Of a stretch of 64,000 bases of DNA, positions 48,710 through 57,940 are shown piece by piece (the stretch's first letter is position 1; each line of letters opens with the position of its first letter). A program made the position numbers and the translations under genes. The stretch comes from Joyebacterum sp964521425. Lineage in GTDB: Bacteria; Joyebacterota; Joyebacteria; Joyebacterales; Joyebacteraceae. Location of the stretch: the NCBI GenBank assembly GCA_964521425.1, contig CAZFRO010000003.1:102246-166245 (forward strand). Reading direction: 5' to 3'. The notes below the pieces were generated by a model that saw only the letters and a program-made list of their open reading frames with translations, was not told the DNA's origin and did no database searches.

Positions 48710-50278
48710 TCAGTGCTTGAAGTGACGCTGTCCCGTCATGATCATGGCTATCTGTCGCTCGTTGGCGGCCTTGATGACATCGGGGTCACCCTTGGAGCCA
48801 CCCGGCTGGATTATGGCCGTCACACCTGCCTCGGCCGCCGCATCCACGGCGTCGCGCATCGGGAAGAAGGCATCGGACGCCATGACGCTTCCCTTCACCC
48901 TCTCGCCCGCCTTCCACACTGCCAGGATGCTTGCGTCGACGCGGCTCATCTGACCTGCCCCTATGCCAACTGTCTCCGTCCCGGTCACCAGGACTATGGC
49001 GTTCGAGCGGACGTGCTTCACCACCCTCCATGCAAAGAGAAGCGAGTGAAGCTCCTCCGGCGTCGGCTCCCGCTCGGTTACCGTGCGGAGGTCCGCCTTC
49101 TCGAAGATGTCTACATCCAGATCCTGGAGCAGAAGCCCACCTGCTCCCAGAGACCTCATGTGCCGTTCGGGCTTCAAGTGATACTCAGTGACGTCCGGGA
49201 ACGGCGCCTTGACAATCCTCCGGTTCTTCTTCCCGCGTATGAGTTCGAGGGCATTCCGGTAGTAGTCCGGAGCGATCACGGCCTCGACGAAGTGGGTCTC
49301 GTGGATGAGCTTCGCGGTCGCCATGTCGACACTTCTATTGAGCGCGATCACGCTTCCGAATGCCGACATCGGATCACAGGCGAGGGCTCTCTCGTAGGCC
49401 TTGTCAAGGGTTGCAGCCGTGGCCACACCGCAGGGTGTTGCGTGCTTCATGACCGCAGCAGCGGGTTCGTCAAACTCCCTGACGACGGCGAGCGCCGCAT
49501 CGAGATCCATGATGTTGTTGTAAGAGAGCTCCTTCCCCGAGAGCTGCTCCGAACCTGGAACCCCAGGAGATGTGCCTCGTGGGCGAGAGCGATAGAAGGC
49601 TGCACTCTGGTGTGGGTTCTCGCCGTATCTCAGATCCTGTACCTTCTCGTACTCGAGGATCATGAAACACGGCAACGTCGAGGCATCCGCCCCACCACAC
49701 GCGAGGTATGAGTGGATGGCCCGGTCGTAGTCACGCGTCCGTGCGAAGGCATCGACCGCCAGTTGGCGGCGCGCCTCGGACGGGACTTCCCCCTCGTTCT
49801 CCTTCAGTGTTCTCAGGATTGTGTCGTACTGATCCGGGGAACTCACGACCACGACATTCTCGTAGTTCTTCGCCGCCGCCCTCAGAAGCGTCACCCCTCC
49901 GATGTCGATCTCCTCAAGCGCCTCATCGAGCGTCGTGCCGTTTGTGGCTGTCACCCTCTCGAATGCGTAGAGGTTCACGATGACCATATCGATCCGATCG
50001 ATCCCCTCCTGCTCAAGCGTCGCCACGTGGCTCTCCTTCTGCGGCTGAGAGAGGATGCCTCCGTGTATCCTTGGATGGAGGGTCTTGACCCTGCCGCCCA
50101 GGATCTCCGGCGCGCCGGTCACGTCTGCGACATCGCGACACTCAATGCCGGCTGATCTGAGCCGCGTCGCTGTGCCCCCGGTTGAAAGGATCTCGATCCC
50201 GAGCCCCGCGAGCTCGCCGGCGAACTCGACGATCCCCCGCTTGTCGGAGACGCTGATCAACGCTCTAGCAATGCTCAT
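48710..50278 (-). CDS. purH: AICAR transformylase / IMP cyclohydrolase
   Basis: The 522-aa bifunctional enzyme performs the last two steps to IMP. The N-terminal MGS-like IMP cyclohydrolase (ALISVSDKRGIVEFAGELA, STGGTATRLRSAG, KTLHPRIHGGIL) is followed by the AICAR transformylase with GENPHQSAAFYR, ELSYNNIMDLDAAL, KHATPCGVA and the C-terminal AFFPMRDAVDAAAEAGVTAI. It uses 10-formyl-THF, which links it to folD. ATG 50278 shares one base with the purF stop. Confidence 0.97.
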   Translation of the reverse strand: MSIARALISVSDKRGIVEFAGELAGLGIEILSTGGTATRLRSAGIECRDVADVTGAPEILGGRVKTLHPRIHGGILSQPQKESHVATLEQEGIDRIDMVIVNLYAFERVTATNGTTLDEALEEIDIGGVTLLRAAAKNYENVVVVSSPDQYDTILRTLKENEGEVPSEARRQLAVDAFARTRDYDRAIHSYLACGGADASTLPCFMILEYEKVQDLRYGENPHQSAAFYRSRPRGTSPGVPGSEQLSGKELSYNNIMDLDAALAVVREFDEPAAAVMKHATPCGVATAATLDKAYERALACDPMSAFGSVIALNRSVDMATAKLIHETHFVEAVIAPDYYRNALELIRGKKNRRIVKAPFPDVTEYHLKPERHMRSLGAGGLLLQDLDVDIFEKADLRTVTEREPTPEELHSLLFAWRVVKHVRSNAIVLVTGTETVGIGAGQMSRVDASILAVWKAGERVKGSVMASDAFFPMRDAVDAAAEAGVTAIIQPGGSKGDPDVIKAANERQIAMIMTGQRHFKH

Positions 50279-51723
50279 TATATCCCTCTCCCGGTTGGCT
50301 TGGCGTCTTCGGTTTGGAACGCCCCGGTTCTGCTACTCAGGAGGTGCGCCTCCTCATGAGGGTAGCTTCCGTCGAAGCAGGCGATGCAGTAGGTCTCCTT
50401 CTGGGGCGGAACTGACGCCAGGAGCCCCTCATTCGACAGGTAGCCCAGCGAATCGACCCCGATGAACTCCCCTATCTCAGAAACTGAATTGGCGGAGGCG
50501 ATGAGCTCCTCTCTGGTTGGGGTGTCGATGCCATAGAAGCAGGGGAAGCGAATGGGAGGCGACGCCACACGCAGATGAACCTCTGTTGCCCCAGCGCGCC
50601 TGAGCATCCGCACGAGCTGTCGGCTGGTTGTCCCTCTGACGATCGAGTCGTCGACGACCACGACACGTTGTCCGGCGAGCGTGTCTCTGACAGGGTTGTA
50701 CTTGATGCGCACTCGGAAGTTGCGAAGCGACTGCTTCGGCTGGATGAACGTCCTTCCGATGTAGTGGTTCCTGATGAGCCCGATCGCGTGCGGGATCCCC
50801 GACTGATCGGAGAACCCCATCGCGGCGGAGTTGCTGGAATCGGGAACTGAGATGACGATGTCCGCCTCGACCGGGCATTCGCGCGCGAGATTGCGACCGA
50901 GCTCCATTCGCACGCTGTCGACGGAGACGCCGCGTATCATCGAGTCGGGGCGCGAGAAGTAGATGTACTCGAATATACAGAAGCTCTCAGGAGCCTCTCC
51001 GTTGTCGATGCGGGACGATCTTGGCCCCTCGGGACCGATCACCAGAATCTCCCCAGGCTCTATCTCGCGCTCATACGTTGCTCCGACGATATCGAGCGCG
51101 CAGCTCTCGGAGGCCACGGCCCATCCCCCACTCTCCAGCTTCCCGAAGCAGAGCGGACGGTAGCCCCGCGGATCTCTGACGGCCACTAGACAGCCGTCGA
51201 TCTGAAAGAGAATCGAGTAGGCGCCGCTCACCGACGCCAGGGCCTCAGTGAGCACCTCCGTGATATCTGCCGTCGCCCTTCCTCCGCGGTGTGAGTAAGC
51301 GTTGGCAATAAGGTGCAGGATCGTCTCCGTATCCGTCGTCGTTCGGAAGATGGAGCCTCCGGCCTCCAATCGGGCCCTCAGAGTCTCGGCATCGACCAGG
51401 TTGCCGTTGTGCGCCGCCGCAAGCGGTCCGCCCTGGAATCGCACCAGAAGAGGCTGGGCATTGACGAGTTGACTCTGCCCGGTCGTGGAGTATCGCACGT
51501 GGCCGATGGCCAGGCTGCCGGGCAGTGTATCGAGCACTCCCTCGTCGAAGACAGTACTCACGAGTCCCATGGCGCGATGTTGGAACGCCGTGTCACCGTT
51601 CCACGTAACGATCCCCGCACTCTCCTGCCCTCTGTGCTGAAGGGAGTAGAGACCCAGGTATGTCAGCCTCGCGGCATCGACATTCCCGGACACACCGAAT
51701 ATGCCGCATTCATCATGAAACAC
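50278..51723 (-). CDS. purF: Amidophosphoribosyltransferase
   Basis: The 481-aa enzyme starts purine synthesis by aminating PRPP with glutamine. A five-residue propeptide precedes nucleophile Cys6 (MFHDECGIFGV). RYSTTG and HNGNLV are in the glutaminase half; the PRPP loop is VVVVDDSIVRGTTSRQLV. A CIAC pair near the C-terminus and CFYGID suggest the 4Fe-4S form known from Bacillus, which is consistent with oxygen sensitivity. ATG 51723 is used, 11 bases after the purC stop at 51735. Confidence 0.97.
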   Translation of the reverse strand: MFHDECGIFGVSGNVDAARLTYLGLYSLQHRGQESAGIVTWNGDTAFQHRAMGLVSTVFDEGVLDTLPGSLAIGHVRYSTTGQSQLVNAQPLLVRFQGGPLAAAHNGNLVDAETLRARLEAGGSIFRTTTDTETILHLIANAYSHRGGRATADITEVLTEALASVSGAYSILFQIDGCLVAVRDPRGYRPLCFGKLESGGWAVASESCALDIVGATYEREIEPGEILVIGPEGPRSSRIDNGEAPESFCIFEYIYFSRPDSMIRGVSVDSVRMELGRNLARECPVEADIVISVPDSSNSAAMGFSDQSGIPHAIGLIRNHYIGRTFIQPKQSLRNFRVRIKYNPVRDTLAGQRVVVVDDSIVRGTTSRQLVRMLRRAGATEVHLRVASPPIRFPCFYGIDTPTREELIASANSVSEIGEFIGVDSLGYLSNEGLLASVPPQKETYCIACFDGSYPHEEAHLLSSRTGAFQTEDAKPTGRGI

Positions 51724-51734
51724 GTTTCCTGCCT

Positions 51735-52439
51735 TTAGGAAGAGACCCGGTCGAGAACCTCATTGTATGCCTCAATGAACCCGCCAAGATCCTGACGGAA
51801 TCTGTCCTTGTCCATGATGCGGTCGCTCGTCTTATCGTGGAATCTGCAGGTGTCCGGCGAGATCTCATCACCGAGCACGAGACGTCCATCCTTAAGCCCG
51901 AACTCGAGCTTGAAGTCGACCAGGCGGATTCCGCGCTCATCAAGAAAACCGGTGAGAATGTCGTTCACCTTGATCGCGGCCGTCCTGATCTCGGCCAGGA
52001 GCTCATGCGTCGCAAGGCCCAGGGCGGTAACGTGCTCCTCCGAGAGAATGGGATCGTTGAGACCGTCGTCCTTGAGATAGTACTCGACGATCGGCGGATC
52101 GAATCTGCGTCCTGCCTCGATGCCCAGACGCTTCACCATTGAGCCCGCGGCGACGTTTCTCACCACGACCTCGATCGGAAGCATCTCCAGACGGTCGACG
52201 AGCATCTCGCTGTCACTCAGCTTCTCCACGAAGTGAGTCGTGACGCCGGCCTCGTTCAGGAGCGTGAAGAAGTGAGATGAGATCCGGTTGTTCAGCACGC
52301 CTTTCCCGCTGATGATCTGGTGCTTGACGCCGTTGAATGCTGTGGCATCGTCCTTGAATTCCTGGACCATACGCCCCGGAGAATCGGTCTCCCAGAGGAT
52401 CTTCGCCTTCCCCTCGTACAACGGTTTCGTCTTCCTCAT
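51735..52439 (-). CDS. purC: SAICAR synthetase
   Basis: The 234-aa enzyme joins CAIR and aspartate with ATP. LYEGKAKILWETD, EVVVRNVAAGSMVKRLG, LVDFKLEFGL and LGDEISPDTCRFHD are family signatures. ATG 52439 follows GGAGAGAA. Length matches the single-domain bacterial type. Confidence 0.96.
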   Translation of the reverse strand: MRKTKPLYEGKAKILWETDSPGRMVQEFKDDATAFNGVKHQIISGKGVLNNRISSHFFTLLNEAGVTTHFVEKLSDSEMLVDRLEMLPIEVVVRNVAAGSMVKRLGIEAGRRFDPPIVEYYLKDDGLNDPILSEEHVTALGLATHELLAEIRTAAIKVNDILTGFLDERGIRLVDFKLEFGLKDGRLVLGDEISPDTCRFHDKTSDRIMDKDRFRQDLGGFIEAYNEVLDRVSS

Positions 52440-52481
52440 TCTCTTCTCTCCTTGAGCCGTGTTACGTCGCTCATTCCATCG

Positions 52482-53804
52482 TTAGCACTGCCCGCACTTC
52501 TCATCCTCTCTGCCTAACCCCAGTCGTTCGAACACTGCCCTCGTGCCGTCCATATGACGCTCAAGACCAAGCGCATCGTCGAGTGCCTTCTCACCGAGAA
52601 GCTCACGAACGCGTTCGCTCTTCCCTATCTCATCGCGGAACGGAGTGCCGCCTGTCCTGGCGGCCATTGCCGCAGACTGGACCACCTCGTAGGCATCGTC
52701 ACGTGACAGACCGGCCTCGACCAGGAGTGTGAGGACCGTACCCGATGCGAACAGACCACGTGAGGATTCGAGGTTTTCGAGCATCGCGTCCGGTCTGATA
52801 TCCAGCCCGCTCACCACGCCCGCGAATCGCTTCACCATGTAGTGTGCGATGATCGAGCTGTCCGGCAGGATGATTCGCTCCACCGACGAGTGCGAGATAT
52901 CGCGTTCGTGCCACAGCTCGATGTTCTCCATGCCTGCCGCGGCGTTCGCTCTCAGGAGGCGGGCGAGCCCGCACATCTGCTCACACTTGATGGGGTTCCG
53001 CTTGTGCGGCATGGCGGACGAGCCCTTCTGCTTCTTCCCGAAGCCCTCCAGTATCTCGCCGGTCTCGGTGCGTGCGAGGAGACGTATCTCCAGAGCCTGT
53101 CGGGCGATCACGCTTCCGAGTGTGGCGAGGGCAGACAGGTAGCGCGCGTGCCTGTCGCGTGAGACTATCTGACTCGAAATCTCGGCCGGATGGATGCCAA
53201 GCTCTTTGCAGACGCGCCCTTCGATGCGTGGGTCGAGGTTGGCGTAGGTGCCGACCGCTCCCGAGATCTTTCCCACCGCCGCGGCGCCGACGGCGACGGC
53301 GAGCATGTCGCCGGCACGCCCCAGCTCGTCCCACCAGTACGCGAACTTGAGACCCAGGCTCATCGGCTCCGCGTGTACGCCGTGTGTCCGGCCGACGATC
53401 GGAGTCTTCTCGTGCTCGATGGCGAGGGCCTTGACGAGATCGACAAGGCTGTCAAGCTCATCGAGAAGCAGGCGCCCCGCGCGCGCGATCTGCGCTCCCG
53501 TCGCGGTATCGAGGATGTCCGAGGAGGTCATGCCGAGGTGGATGTAGCGTGCTTCCGGTCCGATGCTCTCCCCGAGCGCCGTGAGGAATGCGATCACATC
53601 GTGGTGTGTCGCCTCCTCGATCTCCTTCATGCGTTCGATGTCCAGGGCGGCTTTGCTCTCGATCACGGCCAAAGCGCTCTCGGGCACACGACCGAGTTCG
53701 ACCCATGCCCGCACGACCTCGATCTCGATCTTCACCCAGAGTGCGAGTCTGGCATCATCGCTCCAGATCTCCGCCATCTTCGGGTATGTGTATCTGTCGA
53801 TCAC
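52482..53804 (-). CDS. purB: Adenylosuccinate lyase
   Basis: The 440-aa fumarase-superfamily lyase acts on SAICAR and adenylosuccinate. HHDVIAFL, the catalytic-His segment TPIVGRTHGVHAEPMSLG and the signature loop GSSAMPHKRNPIKCEQ are visible. The start is ATG 53804. It has two roles in the operon, before IMP with purC/purH and after IMP with purA. Confidence 0.97.
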   Translation of the reverse strand: MIDRYTYPKMAEIWSDDARLALWVKIEIEVVRAWVELGRVPESALAVIESKAALDIERMKEIEEATHHDVIAFLTALGESIGPEARYIHLGMTSSDILDTATGAQIARAGRLLLDELDSLVDLVKALAIEHEKTPIVGRTHGVHAEPMSLGLKFAYWWDELGRAGDMLAVAVGAAAVGKISGAVGTYANLDPRIEGRVCKELGIHPAEISSQIVSRDRHARYLSALATLGSVIARQALEIRLLARTETGEILEGFGKKQKGSSAMPHKRNPIKCEQMCGLARLLRANAAAGMENIELWHERDISHSSVERIILPDSSIIAHYMVKRFAGVVSGLDIRPDAMLENLESSRGLFASGTVLTLLVEAGLSRDDAYEVVQSAAMAARTGGTPFRDEIGKSERVRELLGEKALDDALGLERHMDGTRAVFERLGLGREDEKCGQC

Positions 53805-53817
53805 GTTTCCGAACTCC

Positions 53818-55407
53818 TTATTCCCACTCTATCGTCGACGGGGGCTTCGAGCTTATGTCGTAGCAGACACGATTGACCCCGCGTACCTCATTGATAATGC
53901 GCGCCGATATCCGCTCCAGCACTTCATAGGGCATCCGGAACCAGTGCGCCGTCATTCCGTCCAGCGAGTGCACGGCTCTCACTGAGACGACATGCTCGTA
54001 GGTTCGCTCGTCCCCCATTACGCCCACTGTTCTTACCGGCAGGAGGACCACGAACGCCTGCCATATGTCGTCGTACAGACCGGCCCGCCGTATCTCCTCG
54101 AGCGCGATGGCGTCCGCATCCTGCAGTATCGCCACCCGGTCCTTCGTCACTTCTCCGAGGATACGGATGGCCAGCCCGGGTCCCGGGAACGGGTGCCTGC
54201 CCAGAATGTCGGCATCGATTCCAAGCTCCGCGCCTACCTTTCGTACCTCATCCTTGAAGAGCATTCTCAACGGTTCGATGAGCTCGAGGTCCATCTGTTC
54301 GGGGAGGCCACCCACGTTGTGGTGGCTCTTTATGGTGGCCGACGGACCCTTCACGGAGACGCTCTCGATGACATCAGGGTAGAGCGTGCCCTGCGCGAGG
54401 AAACGAATGTTCCCGAGCTTGCGGGCTTCCTCCTCGAATATCCGTATGAACTCGTGGCCGATGATCTTCCTCTTGCGTTCGGGGTCGGTCACACCGGAGA
54501 GGGCAGCAAGGAAACGGTCGGCTGCGTCCACGACATCAATGCCGATGCCGAGCTTCTCCTTGAGCCTCTGTATGACATCGAGTTCCTCGCCCTTCCTCAG
54601 CACCCCGTTGTCCACGAAGATCGGGATCAGCCGGTCGCCGATCGCTTTGTGGATGAGGACCGACATCACGGACGAATCGACTCCGCCCGAGAGGGCGCAG
54701 ACTACACGCGAGTCGCCGACACTCCTTCTGATCTCCTCGATCGTCTCATCCACGAACGCCCTCGTCGTCCAGTCTCCCTTGACCCCGCTCACTCGCCGAA
54801 CGAAGTTCTCGAGCAGGCGACCACCGCCCTCGGTGTGAATGACTTCGGGGTGGAACTGGAGACCGTAGGCGCGCCGCTCGTCCGAGCCGATCGCTGCTAT
54901 CTTGCCATCGGAGCTTCTCCCGAGGACGTCGAACCCCGGTGGAGGCTCCGCCACTTCGTCGCCGTGGCTCATCCAGACCTGAAGGGTCTCCTCGAGGCCG
55001 TCGAAGAGAGGATGAACCGTGTCCGGAGCGAATCCCATCGGTCCGTATTCGCGGGTCTCACTCGGAGAGACCTCTCCACCGAGGGCCTGCGCCATCGCCT
55101 GCATTCCGTAGCAGATGCCGAGCACGGGGATGCCCAGTTCGAAGACGCCGGGATCGGGCCTAGGTGCGTCCGCCGCATAGATGCTCGAAGGTCCACCCGA
55201 CAGCACAATGGCCCCGGTGTTCAGGGCTATCTCCGCCAGCGGTGTGTCGTATCTCAAGACCTCGGAGAAGACGCCGAGCTCCCTTATCCGACGTGCAATG
55301 AGATGCGTGTACTGAGAGCCGAAATCCAGGATGGCCACGCGCACGTGACCGGTCTCCACAGACTTGTGCCTCTCGCTCTTCACGGGCGTGGTTGCCCTAA
55401 GAGCCAT
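53818..55407 (-). CDS. guaA: GMP synthase (glutamine-hydrolysing)
   Basis: The 529-aa enzyme converts XMP to GMP. Class I glutaminase residues appear as LGICYGMQ (nucleophile Cys) and FHPEVIHT. The ATP-pyrophosphatase P-loop is ALSGGVDSSVMSVLIHKAI, and the C-terminal dimer domain includes HPFPGPGLAIRILGEV and SKPPSTIEWE. ATG 55407 lies seven bases after GGAGGG; a 20-residue leader precedes the glutaminase. It follows the GuaB3-type gene. Confidence 0.97.
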   Translation of the reverse strand: MALRATTPVKSERHKSVETGHVRVAILDFGSQYTHLIARRIRELGVFSEVLRYDTPLAEIALNTGAIVLSGGPSSIYAADAPRPDPGVFELGIPVLGICYGMQAMAQALGGEVSPSETREYGPMGFAPDTVHPLFDGLEETLQVWMSHGDEVAEPPPGFDVLGRSSDGKIAAIGSDERRAYGLQFHPEVIHTEGGGRLLENFVRRVSGVKGDWTTRAFVDETIEEIRRSVGDSRVVCALSGGVDSSVMSVLIHKAIGDRLIPIFVDNGVLRKGEELDVIQRLKEKLGIGIDVVDAADRFLAALSGVTDPERKRKIIGHEFIRIFEEEARKLGNIRFLAQGTLYPDVIESVSVKGPSATIKSHHNVGGLPEQMDLELIEPLRMLFKDEVRKVGAELGIDADILGRHPFPGPGLAIRILGEVTKDRVAILQDADAIALEEIRRAGLYDDIWQAFVVLLPVRTVGVMGDERTYEHVVSVRAVHSLDGMTAHWFRMPYEVLERISARIINEVRGVNRVCYDISSKPPSTIEWE

Positions 55408-55433
55408 GGTTCACCCTCCGCGAATCTGTCCGG

Positions 55434-56594
55434 CTACCTCCACATCCCAACGCCCTGAGCACGCTGCATCAGCTTACCTTCAGAGCGGATGGAGGGAGCA
55501 ATGATCAGTTCGGCGTGCTGCAGTTCGAAGATGTTCTTGGCGCCGACTGAGCCCATGCAGGTCTTGATGGCTCCCAGGAAGTTCTGGGTGCCGTCGTCGG
55601 TCCGGGCGGGTCCCAGGAGGATCTCCTTGAGTGTGCCGCTCGTCCCGGTCTTGACTCGGGCGCCTCTGGGAAGGTCTCCGTGTGGTGTCGACATCCCCCA
55701 GTGATACCCCTGTCCCGGTGCTTCCTCTGCCCTGGCCATCGCAGAGCCTATCATGACCGCATCGGCTCCACAGGCGAACGCCTTGCAGACATCGCCGCCG
55801 GTGTCCATGCCGCCGTCCGTGATGACGGGCACGTGTCGTCCGGTTCTCTTCTGGTAGAAGTCGCGTGCAGCTGCGGCATCGACGGTGGCCGTGACCTGCG
55901 GGACGCCCAATCCGAGCACCCCTCTTGTCGTGCAGGCGGCCCCCGGTCCGACGCCTACGAGCACCGCGTCAGCCCCGGCCTCCATCAGGTCGAGTGCGAC
56001 GTCGTAGGTGACGCAGTTGCCGACGATCACCGGTATCGAGATCGAGTCTATGAATGCCTGGAAGTCAAGAGTCGGATAGGTGCTGGAGATGTGGTCGATC
56101 GTAGCAACGGTCGTCTGGACCACGAAGATGTCCGCTCCGGCCTCCTCGGCCAGGCGTCCGAACTGTGCGGCCCGCGCGGGACTCGCCGAAACGGCCGCGA
56201 TGGCCCCCCGCGACTTGATCTCCTCGACGCGCTTCCCTACGAGTTCATCCTTGATCTCCGGCTTGTAGAGCTCCTGGACGTGGCTCGTTACCTCCTCCGG
56301 CGTGGCGCCGGCTATCCTGCTTAAGATCTCCTCGGGATTCTCATACCGCGTCTGGACACCCTCGAGGTTGAGAACTCCGATGCCCCCCAGCTTTGACATC
56401 TCCACGGCCATCGCCGTGTCGACGACACCGTCCATTGCAGCAGCAAGGATCGGCACCGTGAACTCCATGTCCCGAAGTCGCCAGGTCGTATCCGTCTCCA
56501 TCGGGTTGATGGTGACCCGCCCCGGAACGATGGCGACCTCATCGAAGCCGAAGGCCCGCCGCGCCTTTCTGCCCCGTCCGATGTAGAAACCCAT
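55434..56594 (-). CDS. GuaB3-type IMP dehydrogenase family protein
   Basis: A 386-aa TIM-barrel protein of the IMPDH/GMP reductase superfamily. It lacks the CBS domains of GuaB and matches the GuaB3 type (FGFDEVAIVPGRVTINP, LAAAMDGVVDTAMAVEM). The catalytic-loop Cys is kept in GVGPGAACTTRGVLG (GuaB has GPGSICTTR), with DGGMDTGGDVCKAFACGADA and the substrate flap region HGDLPRGARVKTG. The family was long annotated only as IMPDH-related; work on a cyanobacterial GuaB3 supports IMPDH activity. Here it lies just before guaA, and no other guaB is in the window, so it probably supplies XMP. GMP reductase is the alternative. ATG 56594. Confidence 0.88.
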   Translation of the reverse strand: MGFYIGRGRKARRAFGFDEVAIVPGRVTINPMETDTTWRLRDMEFTVPILAAAMDGVVDTAMAVEMSKLGGIGVLNLEGVQTRYENPEEILSRIAGATPEEVTSHVQELYKPEIKDELVGKRVEEIKSRGAIAAVSASPARAAQFGRLAEEAGADIFVVQTTVATIDHISSTYPTLDFQAFIDSISIPVIVGNCVTYDVALDLMEAGADAVLVGVGPGAACTTRGVLGLGVPQVTATVDAAAARDFYQKRTGRHVPVITDGGMDTGGDVCKAFACGADAVMIGSAMARAEEAPGQGYHWGMSTPHGDLPRGARVKTGTSGTLKEILLGPARTDDGTQNFLGAIKTCMGSVGAKNIFELQHAELIIAPSIRSEGKLMQRAQGVGMWR

Positions 56595-56660
56595 CGAGTC
56601 CTCCTGAAAAGCCCTCTACGACTATCCCTCCGAACAGCATTCCGTCATGAGCGAGGCTAT

Positions 56661-57242
56661 CTAGTCCGGTCTGCTCCCCGGCTTCGTCAACGGCACGTTC
56701 TCAAGGCAGAGCGGACAATGATCCGGCTCGTAGCTGTCGATACGACGTTTGAGAAGCGATTCGGATCGTGCGCCGAGACCCGGCGAATCGAGACTCCGAT
56801 CAATCAGGAATCCGAATCCCACGACTTCGCCGCCCGCCTCTCCGACCAGGGAAGCAACCTCCTTGACGGAGCCCCCCGTTGTGACAACGTCCTCAACCAC
56901 GAGAACCCGCTCGCCGGGCTTGAGATGGAAGCCTCTTCTCAAGGTCATCGCTCCGTCCTCACGCTCGGCGAAGATCGACCTTACTCCGAGCGCGCGTGCG
57001 ACCTCGTGGCCGACAATGATGCCCCCGAGCGCCGGAGCCACGACCACGTCAACTGCGTCATCCCGGAAGCGTTCAGCCAGCATGCGCCCAAGTTCCTCGG
57101 CGGCATCTGGCCGCTCGAGGATGCGGGCGCACTGGAAGTACTCCCCACTGTGACGTCCCGATGTCAGCCGGAAATGACCGACGAGGAGCGCCTTCGTCTC
57201 GATCATGAGCGCAAGCACCCTGTCCACCGTGGTAGTCGTCAC
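56661..57242 (-). CDS. pyrE: Orotate phosphoribosyltransferase
   Basis: The 193-aa enzyme adds ribose-5-phosphate from PRPP to orotate. TSGRHSGEYFQC, APALGGIIVGHEVARALG and the PRPP loop VLVVEDVVTTGGSVKEV are diagnostic. A C-terminal tail contains DHCPLCLENVPL, a CxxC seen in the thermophile/actinobacterial-like type. The start overlaps the pyrF stop by four bases. Confidence 0.93.
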   Translation of the reverse strand: MTTTTVDRVLALMIETKALLVGHFRLTSGRHSGEYFQCARILERPDAAEELGRMLAERFRDDAVDVVVAPALGGIIVGHEVARALGVRSIFAEREDGAMTLRRGFHLKPGERVLVVEDVVTTGGSVKEVASLVGEAGGEVVGFGFLIDRSLDSPGLGARSESLLKRRIDSYEPDHCPLCLENVPLTKPGSRPD

Positions 57243-57940
57243 TCTCTCACCTCTACGGGGTTCATGTCCTCGAGTATCATCCGGGCCGCCTCGTTCGGCC
57301 GCTTGTCGGAATCCCTGATGGGACGGCCGATCACGATGTAGTCGGCGCCGTTTTCAAACGCTTCGAGCGGTGTCGCGACACGGCGCTGGTCCTGCTTGGC
57401 CGCCCAGGACGGTCTGATGCCCGGTGTTACGATGAGGAAATCCGGGCCAAGGCGATCGCGGATGGCCCTTGCCTCCCAGGCCGAGGAGACGATCCCGTCG
57501 AGGCCTGCAGCTTTCGCGCGCTCGGCCAGTGCCAGAACCTCGTCCACCGTCGACGACATGCTTGTGAGGACCGTAATGGCCAAGATCTTCGGTGGTTCGA
57601 TGCCCATCCGATCGGCTTCCTTCCGACTGGCCGTCACCGCCGCCCGCATCATTGCGGTCCCGCCGGCGGCGTGAACATCGAACATGTCAACGCCGAGCGC
57701 CGTCGCGGCGGTTGCTGCCTCGGCGACCGTGTTGGGAATGTCATGGAACTTGAGGTCAAGGAACACGCCGTACCCTGATTCCTTGAGCTCTCTCACCAAA
57801 CCAGGGCCCTCCGCCGTGAAGAGCCGGCTACCGACCTTGAAGTGCGAGGCGTAGTCCGCAGTTCTGTGTGCGAGATCAAGCGCCTCCTCCCGCGTCGGCA
57901 GATCGAGGGCGATTATCAATCTGCTTGTGTCACCAGACAT
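57239..57940 (-). CDS. pyrF: Orotidine-5'-phosphate decarboxylase
   Basis: The 233-aa enzyme makes UMP. The N-terminal LIIALDLPTREEAL, the catalytic motif FLDLKFHDIPNTV (Asp-Lys-Asp pattern) and the phosphate-binding PGIRPSWAAKQDQRRVATP plus YIVIGRPI fit PyrF type 1. ATG 57940 is chosen from the GAGGG SD five bases upstream; longer open frame lies over pyrD. It overlaps the pyrD end by 25 bases. Confidence 0.95.
   Translation of the reverse strand: MSGDTSRLIIALDLPTREEALDLAHRTADYASHFKVGSRLFTAEGPGLVRELKESGYGVFLDLKFHDIPNTVAEAATAATALGVDMFDVHAAGGTAMMRAAVTASRKEADRMGIEPPKILAITVLTSMSSTVDEVLALAERAKAAGLDGIVSSAWEARAIRDRLGPDFLIVTPGIRPSWAAKQDQRRVATPLEAFENGADYIVIGRPIRDSDKRPNEAARMILEDMNPVEVRE

Noticed and set aside
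53992..55458. 488-codon plus-strand frame opposite guaA
   Set aside because: Antisense shadow of guaA with no motif content.
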